DNA from: Gigantopelta aegis
Taxonomy: Eukaryota; Mollusca; Gastropoda; Neomphalida; Peltospiridae
Reading direction: 5' to 3'
DNA: 64,000 nucleotides
Assembly (NCBI RefSeq): GCF_016097555.1
Contig: NC_054713.1
Location: 37,720,729 to 37,784,728, forward strand
In this document: positions 31,713 to 43,233 of the stretch, in pieces
How positions within the stretch are numbered: position 1 is the stretch's first letter
Layout: the number at the start of each line of letters is the position of its first letter
Position numbers and translations under genes: made by a program
The notes under the pieces: model-generated
Told to the model about the DNA's origin: nothing
Database searches by the model: none
The model's input: the letters and a program-made list of their open reading frames with translations, nothing else

Positions 31713-33084
31713 CGTATCCGGGTATCAACTGGTCTTCAGACGTTTCACTAACCACTACCTCCCACTGTCCTGGACAGGTAGCCCCACGGTTTAAGTGCGC
31801 GTGTGCGTGTGTCCAGGATAGCGTGCTTAAACCTTAATGCACTATTGGACTAGTGTTAGACCGGAGAATCTCTCTCACGCCTCCACTATCCCCAGCTGTC
31901 CTAAATAGCCCTAGATAGCTTAACTGCGTGTATCCAGGATAGCGTGCTTAAACCTTATTGGATTAGTGTTAGACCGGATAATCTCAACAACTAAGTACTA
32001 TCCCCACTGTCCTAGACAGCCCTAGATAACTCTGTTTGTGTGTGTGTGCGCGCGCGCGCGATAGCGTGATTGGATAGCGTGATTGGATAGAGGTACGGAA
32101 AATAAATATAAACAGTGTTCCATGTGCCAAATGACCTAATATCTGCGGTATTTAAGGGTTGTCGACACAAAGAAACGTGTCGCGAATGGCTAATTTAAAA
32201 AAATCCGATGATGTGTTTATTAATTATTGTAACGTTCATTGGAAGAAAATTTGAAAATTTAATTTGGAAGAAGCTCATTGATGGATGCGAGTTATTTGAC
32301 AGACCAGCTGTTCCGTGTTAGCTTTTGATCTCTTTGATGTATGTTTTCATGCGAACGTCTGTCGCGCGCACGCCGAGGGTGTTTATTTATATCATTGGGC
32401 AATCTGTCGCGTTTAACTGTGATCTGGTGTGGAAACTGGCTGAAAACATAAACGGATATCTGTAGTTCCAAGAGACAATTGGCTTGTTTAATGAAAGAGG
32501 TTATACGCTTACTAAAAGTTGCAATCTGAATTTAGATAATGATAATGTACCTTGATAATGTACCTTAATAATTAATAAAAATGGATAATTATAAATTAAC
32601 ATTTTTGTTTTATATACTACAGGGAATGTTTCTTTCGAGAGTGCACAGATTTATCAAATATGAAAAGCACTTCAGTTATCTGTAATAATAATTAATTTAC
32701 TTCTTTTTCTTTCTCTCTTTCTTAGATAAACAAGAAATTGCATGGGGCAACTCGCCTTTAACGTAGAAATATCAGTTTATCATTCCATACGGAGCTGGTA
32801 GTTCGAGCAAGAAAACGTAATCCGATCTCCTGGTGGTTTCGAGTTTTAAATTTGTTTTTAGTTAAGTCGAAATGTATTGAGGTGAGAGAGAGACAGAGGA
32901 AATCGGCAGCTATTGGCTACGCCCCTCTAACGGTTAATTAGAGAGAGGATTCGTCACGAGTTTTTCCATTAACTCGGCGAAAATAGACTAGCCGAGTCTA
33001 CGTCGCCGGTAACCGTGCAACTAGCTTAACGAGTCAATTTTACATACTAAAAAACACGAGTAGCGAATTCTAGTTTTCCTATAA
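31713..33084. other. Polinton A interior, unclassified
   Basis: Begins with the other half of a tRNA-like head ('cgtatccgggtatc') cut by the LINE. A block of about 105 bp ('ccaggatagcgtgcttaaac', 'attagtgttagaccgga') occurs twice at 31810-31890 and 31925-32000. (TG)n/(CG)n lies at 32035-32060. No coding segment was recognised. Confidence 0.5.
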
Positions 33085-33089
33085 CACTT

Positions 33090-34430
33090 TGTGACGGAAC
33101 ATCCCCCTTAATTTACGTTTTCGCCTGTGGCGATATTAATTGTTTTAGAGGGCCGTGTCAAAAGTTCCAACGCAAAAGGGTAGCAAATGGGTGGGCACTC
33201 CGTTTTTTATGTACCTCTACCGACGGTCGTCGAGCTGTTCTAATACACAGGTCCCAGACCATGTGCGGAGGCCATGTGGCACGGTTAGTTACGTAAAACC
33301 GCCGCTACTGTCAATAACGTTCGGGGTATTATTCGCAAAAACGATGTCACGTGGCAAACCATGTCACCACTGCCGGCGTGGTCTGCTATGGCAAAATGAA
33401 CACTTGACAGTATAAAGGTGCAGCGATGTTCGCTTGGCGATATTCTGTTTTATGATAAATAGCTAGTGTTTTAGAGATATTGACAGCCACGTCTCAGTGA
33501 ACCGCAGAAGGCTGCAGAGGAAACGGACGTCGTCCACTGAACGAAATATAACGTTCAGTGCCGGGCGTGTGTCCCCAATATTTTTCTGCTCTGTGTATAA
33601 CCTTGATGTGATTGATGTGACTTTAAATATTTTAATACCCCCGGGCACCAATATTATTTAGACGCACCTGCCGGTCATCTGACTACTGCCACTGTAGGCT
33701 CACTGTCTAAAGCATTACCAGGTTTAGCCAGTCATCCTAGAGGACCCTAGGTAACCTCCTAGGTGAGGTAGGAATTGTGATAGGTACCAGTTCGATTCTG
33801 TGTTACACCAGGTTACGTGACTGAGTAGTTACGGGTTAATCGAAAATTAACCAGTTAGGAATAGAGTTGTAATTCCTTTATTAATTAAGTTCCCCTGGCA
33901 GCGTTTCTCAATTATCAAGATGTCGTTACTGAATGAGTAGTAAGGGTTAATAATTAAAAAATTAACCAGTTAGTGAATAGAGTTGTAATTTCTTTACTAA
34001 TTAAGTTCCCCTGGAAGCGTTTCTCAATTATCACACGTGTGGGTGTTGTGTCACAGTGAAACGTGCATTACAATATTGTGTAAACTAGGACACCTAGAGA
34101 TTAACGGCCACACATCGTGATCAGTGTTCTGTGTTGTTATTATTTGTTGTTGTTAATTAACTACTGCGGCAGTACATTTATCAGCGTAGTATTAATACAG
34201 ATTCCAAAGTGTATGGGTGTTTGACCGTGTTTTCTAGTGAACTAAACGTGCCCCAATAATATATACTTTATACAAGATCTTATCGAGTGATCATCCCCCG
34301 GGACGAGCCACGCGGGTTGCTTTTTTTGAACTGCCCGTTACAGAGAGATCTAATAAATATACACACCCGGTAGAGATATTTGGATAATCGTGTTTCATTC
34401 AGTTACGGGTATTATAGGATCCCCGTGACA
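33090..34430. mobile_element. solo LTR, Ty3/Gypsy-like
   Basis: 1341 bp from 'tgtgacggaacatccccc' to 'ggatccccgtgaca', with 'cactt' directly outside at 33085-33089 and 34431-34435 (5-bp target duplication). A duplicated block of about 130 bp lies at 33815-33905 and 33940-34040. No internal retroviral-type coding region is present, so only one LTR remains after recombination. Family assignment is from the general form of the ends. Confidence 0.75.
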
Positions 34431-34435
34431 CACTT

Positions 34436-34541
34436 CTAAAATAACATTTTTAATTATGACTTTTTAGTAAATCACAGTACTAAAGTCGCCGCCATCTGTA
34501 ATATGACGTCATCATCATTTGCACAGATATATATATTTGAC

Positions 34542-34579
<38 letters not shown>

Positions 34580-35034
34580 CTTAGGTACGCGGGTCTTGTT
34601 GAATATTTGGAAGCAGGGAAATACCCATCCACACAGTACATTACCTGGAGACTTTGCAAATTTGCATATAAATTTTATTAACCGGGTTAATACAGTGGTC
34701 GATCTAGGATTATCCCATCGGGGTTTATGGCATGGATATCAACCAGGGTACTAGTATATAGGGTAAATATATATTATTTGCGATAAGTCCCTTGTTATAT
34801 ATTTTTAGAATATTTATAGATCAGGGAAACAACTCCACAGTGTACTTCCCTAGAGTACTAGCCCTGACCGTTTAATATAAATTTTACCAAATGGGTGGTA
34901 TGTGCCATCCTGTGCACACGTCCCTTGCTACTAGCGATAGAGACTGACACCCAATCACAAATCTAGTCATGAAGTAAAACACACAAAAAACAAACGCAGT
35001 GGTTTGGTTTTTTCATTTTATTTGTAAATGACAA
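34436..35034. other. Polinton A interior with a poly-T tract
   Basis: Holds (T)n at 34544-34576 and a trace of SINE body near 34885-34930 ('ggtggtatgtgccatcctgt'). Nothing else was recognised. Confidence 0.5.
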
Positions 35035-35275
35035 ATCACAAACTACACACATATAAAATGGACACACATTGGGTTACATCGAGAGGCCTTCACGGCGACA
35101 ACTACACATATATAAAATGGACACACATTGGGTTACATCGAGAGGCCTTAAGGGTGACAACTGCACAAATATAAAATGGACACACATTGGGTTACATCGA
35201 GAGGCCTTAAGGGCGACAACTACACATATATAAAATGGACACACATTGGGTTACAACGAGAGGCCCTAAGGGCGA
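35035..35275 (+). repeat. 61-bp tandem array, four copies
   Basis: Unit: 'acaactacacatatataaaa', 'tggacacacattgggttaca', 'tcgagaggccttaagggcg'. Copies begin near 35039, 35098, 35159 and 35220 and are nearly identical, so the array is recent. It lies just past the 3' end of the zinc-finger-like part of Polinton A. Confidence 0.85.
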
Positions 35276-35289
35276 CATGTGAATAATAT

Positions 35290-35790
35290 TAGTGTTCATT
35301 TCTCTTCATCTTCGTCCTCATCATCATCAGTATCATCATCATCGGTATCGTCGTCGTCTACTTCGTCCAAATATTCGCTGATCCAGGAACGATACTGATT
35401 TAATTTAGAAGGAATCTGAGGTCTGAGATCTCTGTCGTGATTCACAGACTATGGAATTTTCCTCGTGTTGGGGCCTTTGTCAAAGTAATGCATATAGGTC
35501 AGGAAGCGAGAGTACGTGTCTTTAAATAACTTCCATTGTAAAGTATTCATGTTTCTTTCGATGGCATCTTGGGACATGTTTTTTGGGGGTTTTTTTTGTT
35601 CGTAGCGTCTCCTCTTGCTTTTGAGATAGTCACGATTGATGTCGAATTCACGCTCGATCATCAGACGTACCCCTTCGTTTTCCAGATCGGACGACGGCTC
35701 TTCATTTCCCTCCTCACACGTTTTCACGTGTCGCTGCAAGTCACTTCCGTCTTTAAAGACCAGATCACACGTATCGCAAGACTGCATCCT
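35290..35790 (-). pseudogene. Polinton A zinc-finger-like protein part
   Basis: Begins with a C2H2-like motif ('CDTCDLVFKDGSDLQRHVKTC'-type, here followed by an acidic stretch) and a basic segment 'KSKRRRYEQKK', and ends with an Asp/Glu-rich tail. A protein of this layout accompanies the ATPase in invertebrate Polintons as far as I recall; its role is unknown. Part of a fossil element. Confidence 0.5.
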
Positions 35791-35837
35791 CTAGTCTTTT
35801 TTTCAGATAGGGCTCTACCTCATCTTCTTCTTCGTAG

Positions 35838-36618
35838 TCACTTTTGTGGGCGGGTATGCCTGGTAGGTTTTCTCTTGAATGTGTTTCTGTGAATGATTTG
35901 CACGTAGAAGTCTTTCTTCGACGGTGGTTGAAACTCTTCTGAGACATCCGCCATTACGTTCGTGTTTTTATACCATTCGGACGGCCCCGTCTCTAAATTA
36001 TTAGGTCGAAGGCGCCAATGTTCCGGCGTGGTCGGTTTCAAGTCCACCAAGAGATGCCCGTAGGGCCTGTAGGTAGCTTCCGCAAAACGTTGCATCAAAT
36101 GACGAGTATTTCCAGGATACATCCGCTGTGTCAAGGTTAGGACTTGTCGATGGGGTTGTTGAACAGTGCCAAGTAATGACAGTTTCTTCTTTGTGTCGGG
36201 TCCTTGCTGTTATAGAGGTTCTGGTTGATGGCAATCACAGAGAGGTTTCTGTGGTGACTTCCTTCCGTGAACAGATCGGTGATGCGAGGGTCTTTTCCAT
36301 CTGTAGACATCAGGTCGTTCAACCCGATGAGACTCTGGGATCCAAATAACGATCCTTTTCCAAATTCTCGGGTATGCCTTGAACAAATTTCACTCGAGCA
36401 ACCATTTTGATCGTATCATAGAAGGGATGCCATCGTTTGTAGAGCCAGATGATGCATTGAGGAGGCGGGTGGATTTTACCATCCCTTAGCAGTTTGTACA
36501 ACAAAAATGTTTTTCCACACGTCGTGGGTCCCGACACGATCATGGGGCTGCTGCTGCTGCTGTTGCTGCTGCTACTGCTGCTGTTGGGAAGGCTTTTTTT
36601 CAGATTCCAAGAGTCCAT
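35838..36618 (-). pseudogene. Polinton A packaging ATPase part (A32/FtsK-HerA type)
   Basis: Shows a P-loop 'VSGPTTCGKTFLLYKLL', then 'LFTEGSHHRNLSVIAINQNL' and a C-terminal 'MYPGNTRHLMQRFAEAT', in the order known for the DNA-packaging ATPase of Polintons and related viruses. Broken; part of a fossil element. Confidence 0.7.
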
Positions 36619-36862
36619 GTTTATTTCGTACTTGCCGAGTTAGGTCGTGGGTCAAATTTTTTTTCTCGCAAATGTGACACTGATTCAGGATGTTGACTGT
36701 TGAAGTGTTCGAAACTGGCATCATGTTGAAACTGCCATGCCCCCTTTTATAGTCTTTTCAGAAATGCTTGTGCCGTTTTTGTCCAGTCTGCTCTCGTCGT
36801 TTCTGTTGCATGCCACTCTGTTCTCGTTTACGTTTCTGCTCGGCCTTGGCTTGCTCTACCAC

Positions 36863-37096
36863 CTATTGCATTGGGGAGACCATGACGACTTTAGGTGTCG
36901 GGGACTTGTTCTGTTCCTCTTTTTCCTTTTTCCACGTGGGATCGTAGAGTTCTAGACATCGATCCACGCTGTACACCATTTGACTTTTCCCACCACGTTG
37001 TACTGAAATGTGGCTGAAGTTTGCCTTGGGCTTGCAACTTGTAAAAGCGGGTCCACTTGTCCGCGTCGGGAACGTAAACTTGTACTGATCTGACAT
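36863..37096 (-). pseudogene. Polinton A small ORF of unknown role
   Basis: 77 codons starting 'MSDQYKFTFPTRTSG', basic, upstream of the ATPase part on the same strand. Not recognised. Part of a fossil element. Confidence 0.4.
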
Positions 37097-37209
37097 GTTA
37101 TTTCTCTATAGGTTCTAACTCAAATGACGATGTTACCCATTACCCTTTCATTTATACCCTCTACAATTTCGCGCATGTGCACAAAGATGTAGTTTGTGTG
37201 GTACGTATG

Positions 37210-37484
37210 ACCCGTCCCCCCCCCCCCCATCCCAAAGCATAGCTCAGGGCCACTCTCGGGGTCACTGTCAGGGCCACAGGGCCACACTCAAGGTCACAGG
37301 GCTACACTCAGGGCCACACACAGGGCCACACTCAGAGCCACACGCAAGGCCACATGACCACACTCAGGGCCACACGCAGTGCCACATGACCACACTCAGG
37401 GCTACACACAGGGCCACACTCAGAGCCACACTCAGAGCCACACACAGGTCCACACACACACACACAGGGTCATCCTTACATTAA
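37210..37484 (+). repeat. 'ccacactcagggccacac' minisatellite
   Basis: A tandem array of 12-, 18- and 24-base units built on 'cacactcagggc' and 'cacatgac', separating two minus-strand ORFs of Polinton A. The His/Thr/Gln-rich plus-strand frame across it is a repeat artefact. Confidence 0.8.
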
Positions 37485-37546
37485 TAAGAAACAAAACGTG
37501 TTATTCACATGTTTATTTTACAAAACAAAAAGTAGCACACACGTGT

Positions 37547-38150
37547 TTAATGTCTGAACACATTGTTAATCACTGGATTGTCCATCTTCTGCCATCCGTA
37601 GGTGCGTATTTCGCAACAGTAACAGACGACGGCATGGTGGTCTCCCGTGTAGAAAAAACCGGCCTTGACGAGTTCCCTCGGTATGAGACTCATCTGGAGA
37701 GGCCACTGACCAAATGTGTAGAGTCGTCTGTAGAATCCTCTCATTTCGGAGCGATGGCAGAAAAAGTAATGTCTCGAAAGGCCATCCCATTCGTCATCGG
37801 CGTTGTAGGCATCATCATCGTAGGGAGCCGAGTCTGTTTTATATTCTCGAGCAGCATTTGTTTGATCTATGGGTTCTTCGTCCACGATTTCGACGGGTTC
37901 ATGGGTATCCATAAGTTCTTCATCCACGATTTCACCGGGTTCACGTGCAGCGTCCGTTTGATCCATGTCATGTTCTTCTGGTTTGGTAGCCACTCTTTTG
38001 CATTTGATCGTGTGTGTCCTTCGCAACATTTGCATACCAAGACATCATCACCGCTGATACAACTGCTGCTACTGCTGCTGTCCATTCTGGAATATCCCGA
38101 TGCCATCTCAGGAGTGCACGTCTTCACTCTACAACGGTCAACTGATGAAT
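37547..38150 (-). pseudogene. Polinton A BIR (IAP-type) protein part
   Basis: An acidic N-terminal region (repeated 'EIVDEE') is followed by a BIR-like domain: 'RLYTFGQWPLQMSLIPRELV', 'KAGFFYTGDHHAVVCYCCE'. BIR domains bind zinc and are best known from inhibitor-of-apoptosis proteins. Element B carries one as well (49419-49862). Part of a fossil element. Confidence 0.7.
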
Positions 38151-38229
38151 GACGAACAGTTCTAAATCTAAGGTTTATATACACAATGTCTGAGCATGTC
38201 CAAACACGTCCTGGGTTTTAGCCGTGACG

Positions 38230-38837
38230 TCACTGAGCATGTCTGGACATGTCTAATATCTCGGATTGCATTCCAAACACTCTATGGCACCCGTCAGGTT
38301 CTGATGATCTTGGTGACACGGTATGACGTCTCTCAGTTCCGGGACAAAGTCGTAGATAGTGTCGAAGCATTTCTGGAGCTCTTTCCACTGTCAGTCGAAT
38401 GCTGCGACGGGAGGTTTTTAGTTCTTGATCACAATACCACCATTGACGAATATCCACACCGACATAACTACGTTCGATGTAGACGTTCCCAACCACTGTT
38501 TCATCGTCAGAGAAACGCCTTTCTTGGTGGGAAAATGTTTTCCACGGTCCTCGTTGAACTGACAAACGTGAATGGCAATGTCCCCCTTCCACAGTTTAGC
38601 CACGACGTAGACGTTACCGCCAAGGTCTATTTTGCATCTCGTTTTGTTTTCTTCGTTTTTGACAAGGCCCTCTGTAGTGTTTCTATTATATCTCGATGCC
38701 ATTTCCTTCTTTCCATGTACATCGCAATCAGACACAGGAACGTAGGTATCATTCATAAACGGTATACGTCTTCTCTCTAGCAGTGTCACTGAGCGAATGG
38801 CAAACGCCCGGAATTTGGGGTTTTTATAGGCCCCCAC
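38230..38837 (-). pseudogene. Polinton A PC4-like DNA-binding protein part
   Basis: The segment 'CKIDLGGNVYVVAKLWKGDI' followed by 'FPTKKGVSLTMKQW' fits the PC4/Sub1 single-stranded DNA-binding fold (a LGG...V...KG...PT.KGISLT..QW pattern). It is the outermost gene, next to the right TIR. A second minus-strand frame overlaps the lower half. Part of a fossil element. Confidence 0.5.
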
Positions 38838-38839
38838 GG

Positions 38840-39494
38840 TAGCGTCCCCACGCTATCTCGAGGTCAAGAGGTGTCTGAACACGTTCTGGGATGACTCATG
38901 GCCATCGCCGGTCACGTTTCAAACATCGTAGAATTTTCCAATCCCCGTTGACTCACATCTGGTTGACACACACACATACAAGTCAAAACGATTAAACCCA
39001 TCTTGCCATCTGATATTCATTAACGACTTCCGCACCATCTGTATAGACCCCCGACGGCGACCAAAGCCATTAAACTCACACTATCTTGCCATCTGATAGC
39101 CATTAACGACTTCCGCACCATCTGTTTCCTGTACATCAAAGGAACAGCTGTCACAGTCAGATAAACCCTCCGTCATTCGAAACCACTCTATGGGTCATTA
39201 ACGACTTCCTCATCATCTGTTTCCTGTACATCAAAGGACCCCTCGACGGTTAACACACCCATAAATCTGGCCGACATCCGGTGTTTCCTGACACACAGGT
39301 CAGGTTCCCACGCCCATCCCACAGCTGTCCAAGTCATTAACCCAGAGGTCTATGTACTCGAAGTAGGTCAAGGTTAGCGTCCCCGTGACGTCACACCCCA
39401 CGCTTAGAGGTCAGCCAATCAGAAGAGGCCACGCCCAGGTCACGTGACCTAGCTCATGTGCATATCTTGGGGCTCAAGTGCCATCCCTACTACT
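38840..39494 (-). repeat. right terminal inverted repeat of Polinton A
   Basis: Mirror of 26738-27455, including the 'aagtcgttaatg' sub-repeats. It ends in 'gtgccatccctactact' next to the TCTCTC target duplication. Confidence 0.85.
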
Positions 39495-39590
39495 TCTCTC
39501 TACTTATTTGCATGGTCCTTAGCCATTTGCCCGATTTCATATGATCGTAAATAAAAATGTGTTTTGTGCATCGTTAAATAAAACACTCTT
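39495..39590 (+). mobile_element. outer SINE, right piece
   Basis: Continues the SINE broken at 26737: 'gcatggtccttagccatttg', 'gatcgtaaataaaaatgtgt', 'gcatcgttaaataaaac'. It is followed by (ATTC)n at 39625-39670. Confidence 0.8.
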
Positions 39591-39599
39591 GCCTTTGTT

Positions 39600-40090
39600 C
39601 CTTCGTCCATTCTTTTAAACAACCATTCATTCATTCATTCATTCGTTCGTTCTTTTATTCATTCATTCATTCACTATATTATGTTTGTTTAGTTTTTTTC
39701 AGTGTATTTTTATAACCTAAAAACATCTACCTATAGTAACAATAGCCTACTTGCTTTGTTTACATCAAAATATCTGTGTAAACATATTTATGTTAGTCTT
39801 GCATGCCGATTATAAATGTTAAAATGAAGACATTGTTCTATACATGATTATAAGCGCAAGTGGCAGGCAAAACAAAAAACCTAATATTTTAAAAATACCC
39901 CCCCCCATAACAATTTTACCTCCCCCCAAAAAAAGAAGAAGAAAACAAGAAGAGATATTAGTGGCGCAGGAAGGTGCTAAAAAGTGTGGGGAGGGGGCCA
40001 CACTGTTATATTTACACACTTTTACACTATCACTATTATAAAACAAAATTTCTGAAAAGTGGGGGGGGGGGGGGGACTTGCCCCCTGCTT
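39600..40090. other. AT-rich DNA with a possible transposon end
   Basis: 39830-40100 reads, on the minus strand, 'cactggcgtaggaagcaggg' then a G/C run, a form common at ends of invertebrate DNA-transposon remnants; an opposite end starting 'agtggcaggcaaaacaaaa' lies near 39860. Family not named. No gene. Confidence 0.4.
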
Positions 40091-40100
40091 CCTACGCCAG

Positions 40101-40170
<70 letters not shown>
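40101..40170 (+). repeat. (TA)n microsatellite
   Basis: About 66 bases of TA followed by 'catacatacaatgcaatgc'. Confidence 0.95.
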
Positions 40171-40172
<2 letters not shown>

Positions 40173-41215
40173 CATACAATGCAATGCTTAATGGTTGTGG
40201 ATAATATTAATAATTGCAGGTAGATAGTCGATCGTAATTATTGAATTACACATGAAATTGTGTCCGTTACACTATGTCCGTTACATTATGTCCGTCTGAC
40301 AATGGCATTGGACTCGCTGTTCCGATTTGTTTGCGAGTCAATTTCTGTATCGTTAGTTTCATTATTAACTACTGCATAGGTCGTAGTTAATAATGCAGCT
40401 AGCGGTACATAAAATGGAAGCTAGTCATTTAGTCAAATTAATGCACACTTCCATTCGTACACAGTGATATATACATAAACACATGCATATTGTTTGCAAA
40501 TATCAACACTTTATTAAGGTGCCGTTTTAACGAGTCAATCATCAATGAGCCATTTTCCTTGGTCCCCTCCCCACCAAGACGTGTTCGTAAGTATTTTTGT
40601 TGAGCACAAAACGTTATGTACATTATCTTTTCTGTAAAAGAAGGAGATTGCACACAATCTGACAAACAATAATAGTAATAGAAAATTTTATTAACGTCAA
40701 AAAATAAAAGAACAAGTCGACAACTACTCCACAATTCAGTAGTAACAAAGGGCCTTTGTTGCAAGCGACTGGAGCGTAATGCGCCGGAAATAATTTAGTG
40801 GCTAATTGGGGCCGCTTAGCGCAATGTAAATCAAGGGCAGATAAGTATGTTTCTAATAGAGGCTATATAGGGTTTCAGCAGATAATCGATTATTTCATTA
40901 AAAAAATTGATACTTCAGAAATACCGGTAAGAAAATCACACCAAAATGGCGACTAAGGTGGTACATAGTGGTGCCATACCCACAAATGTCTGCTAACACT
41001 GCTCATGTATCATATGAACATTTTGTTGTGGGAAAACAGTATGTTTGCTGTAATATTATGTTTATAGTAGTTTTAAATATCGATACATTTTATAAACGAG
41101 CATAGGCTTAACAAATAATTATTGTTGTTTTGCTTTGAATTGTATGTCTCAGTAATAAACATAGACACAAAATCTTACATTTTCTTCCTGGGGAGGGGAA
41201 GTGCCTCTCCACCCC
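40171..41215. other. intergenic DNA, nothing recognised
   Basis: Includes the short direct repeat 'tgtccgttaca' twice at 40262-40285. Open frames of up to 108 codons have no recognisable content. Confidence 0.5.
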
Positions 41216-41232
41216 TGACGACGACGACGACG

Positions 41233-41302
<70 letters not shown>

Positions 41303-41440
41303 GTACTACTACTACCACCACCACCCCCACCCCCCCAAAAAAAAATACAACAACAAAACCCACAAAAAAAACCCCTACTACCACCACCACTACCACTACC
41401 ACTACCAGCCACCACTCACCACCCACCACCACCAATAATA
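41216..41440 (+). repeat. (ACT)n/(ACC)n microsatellite
   Basis: Runs of GAC, ACT and ACC triplets with a C/A homopolymer interruption. Poly-Thr, poly-Ser and poly-Val frames on both strands are artefacts. Confidence 0.95.
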
Positions 41441-42344
41441 AACGGTGCATCTAATTGCTAATAACAATAGGTTAGGCACTAGTACCCGGTTCCGAATAGC
41501 GAATGTAGGCTAATCTTATTCCCATTCAAGTATCATGATTGCTGCAGCAGCCACTTCCTAAACAGAAGCACCCATGTTCGTAAAGTAACTTCCTGTTCCA
41601 AACTCATTCCGTTCGCTGTCCAGGAGAACAGTTGGAACATGTCCAGGAGAGGTGAAAGGAACGCACCCCATGTCTGTGAACACTCTGTGAAATTTGTCGT
41701 GACGTAGGCATTTTTGTGCTTCGAGCGACATCTAACGGTGACATCAGAATACTAACTTTCAAAATTAGTTCAAGCAATTGGGACATGGGGATTCCCATGG
41801 TATTTATCGATATAAAACCTGCTTTTTCACTCCATTTTATAAAAACGTAACCAAAGTGTGTTACAGGTTTGTAGATTAACCAAAATTATCATTTATTTTC
41901 GCTGGATGGAACTAGGGCGTGCGGCTTTAATAAAAGGGTTAAATGTGACGGCTATTATATATAACGGGCACAGCCATTTTGTACCATCCCAGTGAATACG
42001 CCCTCTGGCGAGCTGGTGGTTACATAATACCTAATAACGTGTCACGTCAGGAATTAGTCTTCGAAATGAAGAAACAAAACATACCTGATTTTTGCGGATG
42101 CATCGCAATGTTTTGTAATAATATCCATCCCAATGAGCCCGCAAAAAGTATATATTATTTTTCAATACAAAATAAACCAACATTGTCAAAGTGTTGAAAT
42201 AACTGTATTATGTTTTGTACATACCGGTAAATTAACCCACGTACTGAAATAATAATTGGAGTGTTTTCTTGGTTAATTGGTCTTTTCTTTCCGTGACCTG
42301 TACCTGTGGTTCCTGATTGGCAGGTGTATATTTAGACGGTCCCC
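41441..42344. other. intergenic DNA with a MITE end
   Basis: 41850-41935 matches the right end of the MITE at 10834-11202 ('gtgttacaggtttgtagatt', 'gaactagggcgtgcggct'). The rest is unassigned; the 72-codon frame at 41979-42197 is not supported by any motif. Confidence 0.5.
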
Positions 42345-42484
42345 AATTCAATTCTTTATTAGCTTTAAGTTTTACAACTCATCAGCATATATACAAAACA
42401 TAATACAAAACAAATATATATCAATACAATATATACATGGTGGGTATGGTTTACTTAAAAGTAATTAGGGATACTAACAAAAAA
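42345..42484 (-). mobile_element. LINE 3' UTR fragment
   Basis: 'caattctttattagctttaa' matches, in reverse, the 3' end of the LINE fragment at 6120-7345 ('aacttaaagcaataaagaat'). Confidence 0.5.
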
Positions 42485-43233
42485 ACAAAAAAGTGTCTAC
42501 AGAACAGAACAGAACTTTATTACACTCAGACCGATACATAACAGCATTAGAGGAACATGCATAATAAATTACATATATTTGACAAGATGGTTTACAAGAT
42601 GAAATATATAAATAGTGTGTAATACATATAACTGGGTGTGGCAGGAAGAAAACATATGGAAATACTGGTTACAATAGTAGCCATACATAAAAATAATATA
42701 CATGTCTTGTCATAGATGCATGATATATATTTATATAAATAATATTAACAGTTTAATGTTAGTAATAGTAGTAGTAGCTAAAGAATAGAGGTGTTGACTA
42801 GTTTAATTTCTTGGGTTTTTAAAGACCTTGCAAATTATATTTATAAATTTTGCTAGTTTTTTTAATACACTTATTTTCTTACTGTTCATTAATTCTTTGA
42901 ATTTGTACTTCTTCTTTTTTTATAGTAATAGGGCTGTAAAAGTTCTTTTCGAGATTTATCAAAACTCTTGCACACAAACAAGTAATGGTGTTCATCTCCG
43001 ATATCCGTTTCATCACCTAAATGACATAATCTATCTTCAAATAAAATATGATTCCATCTTCCAGTTTCTACAGGTAGATAGTGATTTGAAGTTCTAAATT
43101 TTATGACAATGGACCATAATATTTCAGGAATTATATTAAGGTATTTTTTGAAAATAGGTTTTTCTTTAAAAAGTTGATAGGTTTTACCTTTTGATGACTG
43201 TGAAATATTACTATACCATATTAGTAGATAGAA
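42485..43233 (-). mobile_element. LINE 3' part, left of Polinton B
   Basis: Ends in a pentanucleotide tail ('cagaacagaacagaac'). On the minus strand it encodes 'WYSNISQSSKGKTYQLF', 'SNHYLPVETGRWNHILFEDR' and 'DIGDEHHYLF', the same domain as the LINE at 13102-14270. The rest of the same ORF lies at 51860-53215, beyond the Polinton. Confidence 0.75.

Larger units (their letters stand above)
26738..39494 (-). mobile_element. Polinton/Maverick element A, old and broken
   Basis: The ends are inverted: 'agtagtagggatggcac' at 26738 and 'gtgccatccctactact' ending at 39494, starting with AG and ending with CT as Polintons do. TCTCTC flanks both sides (26732-26737 and 39495-39500), a 6-bp target duplication as expected. 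Parts recognised, all on the minus strand: packaging ATPase, zinc-finger-like protein, a small conserved ORF, a BIR protein and a PC4-like protein. No integrase, capsid or polymerase B part was recognised. It is clearly a fossil with several breaks, further interrupted by a LINE (27512-31703) and a solo LTR (33090-34430). The TIR arms show scattered differences and small indels, so it is older than element B. Confidence 0.85.

Noticed and set aside
33155-33415. 86-codon ORF
   Set aside because: Lies inside the solo LTR; no motif.
37194-37484. His/Thr/Gln-rich plus-strand ORF
   Set aside because: Translation of the 'ccacactcagggc' minisatellite.
40438-40764. 108-codon minus-strand ORF
   Set aside because: No recognisable domain; low-complexity Tyr/Leu stretch; no start or splice context.
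41122-41454. Poly-Thr ORF and its antisense poly-Val/poly-Ser counterparts
   Set aside because: Produced by the (ACT)n/(ACC)n microsatellite.
41979-42197. 72-codon plus-strand ORF
   Set aside because: No motif, promoter or splice context; composition like surrounding DNA.
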